From: Bacteroidia bacterium | GTDB lineage: Bacteria; Bacteroidota; Bacteroidia; NS11-12g; UBA9320 | Assembly (NCBI GenBank): GCA_029253325.1 | Contig: JAQWZS010000139.1 | Span: 1-7,229, forward strand | Direction: 5' to 3' | DNA: 7,229 bases | Shown: one piece after another, positions 5,996-7,229 of the stretch | Layout: every line of letters begins with the position of its first letter | Numbering within the stretch: the stretch's first letter is position 1 | The notes under the pieces: model-generated | The model's database searches: none | Seen by the model: only the letters and a program-made list of their open reading frames with translations | What the model was told of the DNA's origin: nothing | Program-made: the position numbers and the translations under genes

Positions 5996-7077
5996 AACTG
6001 ATAACCTAACCCTATTTCAAAAAAATCAGCTACACCTCTATGAAACCTCAGCATTCCTTGTGTATACAATTTTTGATTAAACTTGTAAGCTAACCCCATA
6101 CGCTGGCTTAATGCATTTTTGAGTACTGTGGGCTTATAAAGATAAGCACCCATTTCGGCGATTATGTTTGTCTTACCAAATCCCCACTGAAAACCACCAA
6201 CGAGGGCAAGCTCAGACTGATCAATAACTGATATCTGATTTGAGGGTATCTCAGGTTTTATTGAGTGTACATATGACTTATCCAATGTATAATCTAAACC
6301 AAAACGCCAAGACTTCACTTCACTCCTATTGAGTATACCCCTCAATTGAAGGCCCCAAATATTAAAATCCTTTGGATTTGCAAAATTTCGCTGCTTTCTG
6401 CCATATATAAAAAGAGCAGTCCAATCAACTTTCTTATTTTCAAGCACAGGCATAGATTTTACTTGCTTATTAACTTTATTATGAAAACCATACCTCAATG
6501 TAATTGAGGGTATATTATACCCTAAATTGGGAACCTTAAAAGCAGCATTAGAATAATGAGAGATGGAAATTCCTGCTTCAATATAATCATCATTGGCAAG
6601 TTCTTTTCTACCCACCAAGCCAAACTGCATACTTCCATTAACATGGCTACCAATAGCTTGATTTCTTCTATTTTCAAAAACGTCAAACTTCTTGGTTAAA
6701 TATGCTAATCCAGCACCCATTCTAAAAAGAAAATCTACCTCTCGGAACGAAAAAACTTTTAATTTGACATGAGACAAAAATCCAAAAGCATGACCTGTTT
6801 GCTCCATGCCTAAATTGTAATACATAAGTCCGATACCTGTCGATGGCTTACTATAATTTGAGCCCCAAGATGAATTTTCTCTTTCTTTTTCAAATGAAAT
6901 ATCAAAGCCACAATTATGTGCAGCTAAATTCTTTAAGTCTGCTCTATGGGCTAATAAAAATCCTGGTGTACTGCTTAAGCTTAAGTAGCTATTATCTTGA
7001 GCAAAGTTTGATTTAAAAATACAAAGCAAAACAACAAATAAGCCAAAATGTATGCACCTATGTAAAATTAAGCCCAT
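5992..7077 (-). CDS. Acyloxyacyl hydrolase, PagL-like lipid A 3-O-deacylase family, outer membrane
   Basis: The open frame extends to an ATG at 7158, but those first 27 residues are out-of-frame sequence of the upstream gldG-like gene. The ATG at 7077 starts a proper signal peptide (MGLILHRCIHF, hydrophobic core, cleavage near NFA-Q at about 26) and is chosen, giving 361 residues. PagL enzymes are outer-membrane beta barrels that remove an acyl chain from the 3 position of lipid A. The active-site segment is HYSN at residues 174-177, giving the His-x-Ser pair. The Glu that completes the PagL triad, expected 12 residues after the Ser, is aligned with Asn188 here. The protein is about twice the length of proteobacterial PagL: after about residue 205 a second, barrel-like half ends in DFFEIGLGYQL. 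This long form is usual for Bacteroidota homologues as far as I recall. It overlaps gldG by 10 bases and the GIN lipoprotein by 4. Confidence 0.85.
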   Translation of the reverse strand: MGLILHRCIHFGLFVVLLCIFKSNFAQDNSYLSLSSTPGFLLAHRADLKNLAAHNCGFDISFEKERENSSWGSNYSKPSTGIGLMYYNLGMEQTGHAFGFLSHVKLKVFSFREVDFLFRMGAGLAYLTKKFDVFENRRNQAIGSHVNGSMQFGLVGRKELANDDYIEAGISISHYSNAAFKVPNLGYNIPSITLRYGFHNKVNKQVKSMPVLENKKVDWTALFIYGRKQRNFANPKDFNIWGLQLRGILNRSEVKSWRFGLDYTLDKSYVHSIKPEIPSNQISVIDQSELALVGGFQWGFGKTNIIAEMGAYLYKPTVLKNALSQRMGLAYKFNQKLYTQGMLRFHRGVADFFEIGLGYQL

Positions 7078-7229
7078 CTTTTTCTTCGATAAAATGCATT
7101 CAAAAGGCCAAAAATCATAATCATAAAAATGGGGAGTATCATGTTTAATGATTGCCAATAAAGTTTATCTTTTTTAATCTTTCCCTTATCCAATAAACGA
7201 AGTAAAACCTCTTTAATTCTCACTTCTAT
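7068..7229 (-). CDS. gldG: C-terminal end of a GldG-like gliding-motility ABC transporter protein (partial)
   Basis: A minus-strand frame enters from the right edge and ends with TAA at 7070-7068, giving 53 residues. It reads as a charged segment (RIKEVLLRLLDKGKIKK), then KLYWQSLN, one hydrophobic membrane helix (MILPIFMIMIFGLLNAF) and a basic end YRRKRWA. This pattern of LLDK, a WQ-LN segment, ILP plus a transmembrane helix, and RRK at the very end matches the C-terminus of GldG as I recall it. GldG pairs with GldF and the ATPase GldA in an inner-membrane ABC transporter linked to gliding in Flavobacterium johnsoniae, though it is not needed in all gliders. The terminal helix and basic tail fit an inner-membrane anchor with the end in the cytosol. 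The call rests on a short stretch. The downstream hydrolase gene starts inside its last codons (ATGGGCTTAA). Confidence 0.72.
   Translation of the reverse strand: MEVRIKEVLLRLLDKGKIKKDKLYWQSLNMILPIFMIMIFGLLNAFYRRKRWA

Noticed and set aside
5838..6080. Plus-strand open frame of 80 codons
   Set aside because: It is antisense to the junction of the GIN lipoprotein and the hydrolase gene, both well supported, and its protein resembles no family I know.
7078..7158. N-terminal extension of the hydrolase to the ATG at 7158
   Set aside because: The 27 extra residues precede a complete signal peptide and overlap the coding end of the gldG-like gene in another frame.
1..7229. Mobile element, phage, toxin-antitoxin, CRISPR or defence system
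   Set aside because: No transposase, integrase, terminal repeats, direct repeat array or defence-type domain is visible; all genes fit an ordinary Bacteroidota chromosome.

Overview
The window is AT-rich chromosomal DNA from a member of the Bacteroidota. The evidence is a secreted protein with a C-terminal type IX secretion (T9SS type A) sorting domain, the C-terminus of a GldG-like gliding-motility protein, a GIN-domain (DUF2807) lipoprotein, a Bacteroidota-style acyloxyacyl hydrolase and a YtxJ/BrxC-type bacilliredoxin. Genes start without a clear Shine-Dalgarno sequence and with A/T-rich leaders, as is usual in this phylum. I see no mobile element, phage gene, CRISPR array, tRNA or rRNA.

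Left part (1-1787): a THUMP-like SAM-dependent methyltransferase runs off the left edge on the minus strand and starts at a GTG. A 58-bp AT-rich gap separates it from a divergent plus-strand cluster: a 43-residue lipoprotein, the bacilliredoxin YtxJ/BrxC, and an exported probable outer-membrane protein of a family recurrent in Bacteroidota. The short gaps suggest one transcript.

Middle (1788-5260): a 906-residue secreted Asp-box (sortilin-like) beta-propeller protein with a T9SS sorting domain ends at a very strong intrinsic terminator. Next comes a control region with a 16-bp-arm inverted repeat, then a small heat shock protein of the Hsp20 family. A second hairpin lies between the Hsp20 gene and the convergent minus-strand operon and probably terminates both.

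Right part (5261-7229, minus strand): the end of a gldG-like gene, a PagL-type acyloxyacyl hydrolase and a GIN-domain lipoprotein overlap by 10 and 4 bases. They form a tightly coupled envelope operon whose promoter lies outside the window. The lipoprotein carries a QKDD sequence just after its lipidated cysteine, resembling the surface-lipoprotein export signal known from Flavobacteriia.

Overall the theme is envelope biology (secretion, gliding, lipid A modification, surface lipoprotein) plus stress and redox maintenance. Nothing is plainly a new defence or mobile system. The best leads are the Hsp20 upstream inverted repeat, the possibly altered PagL catalytic site inside the gldG operon, and the lipoprotein-bacilliredoxin-barrel cluster.
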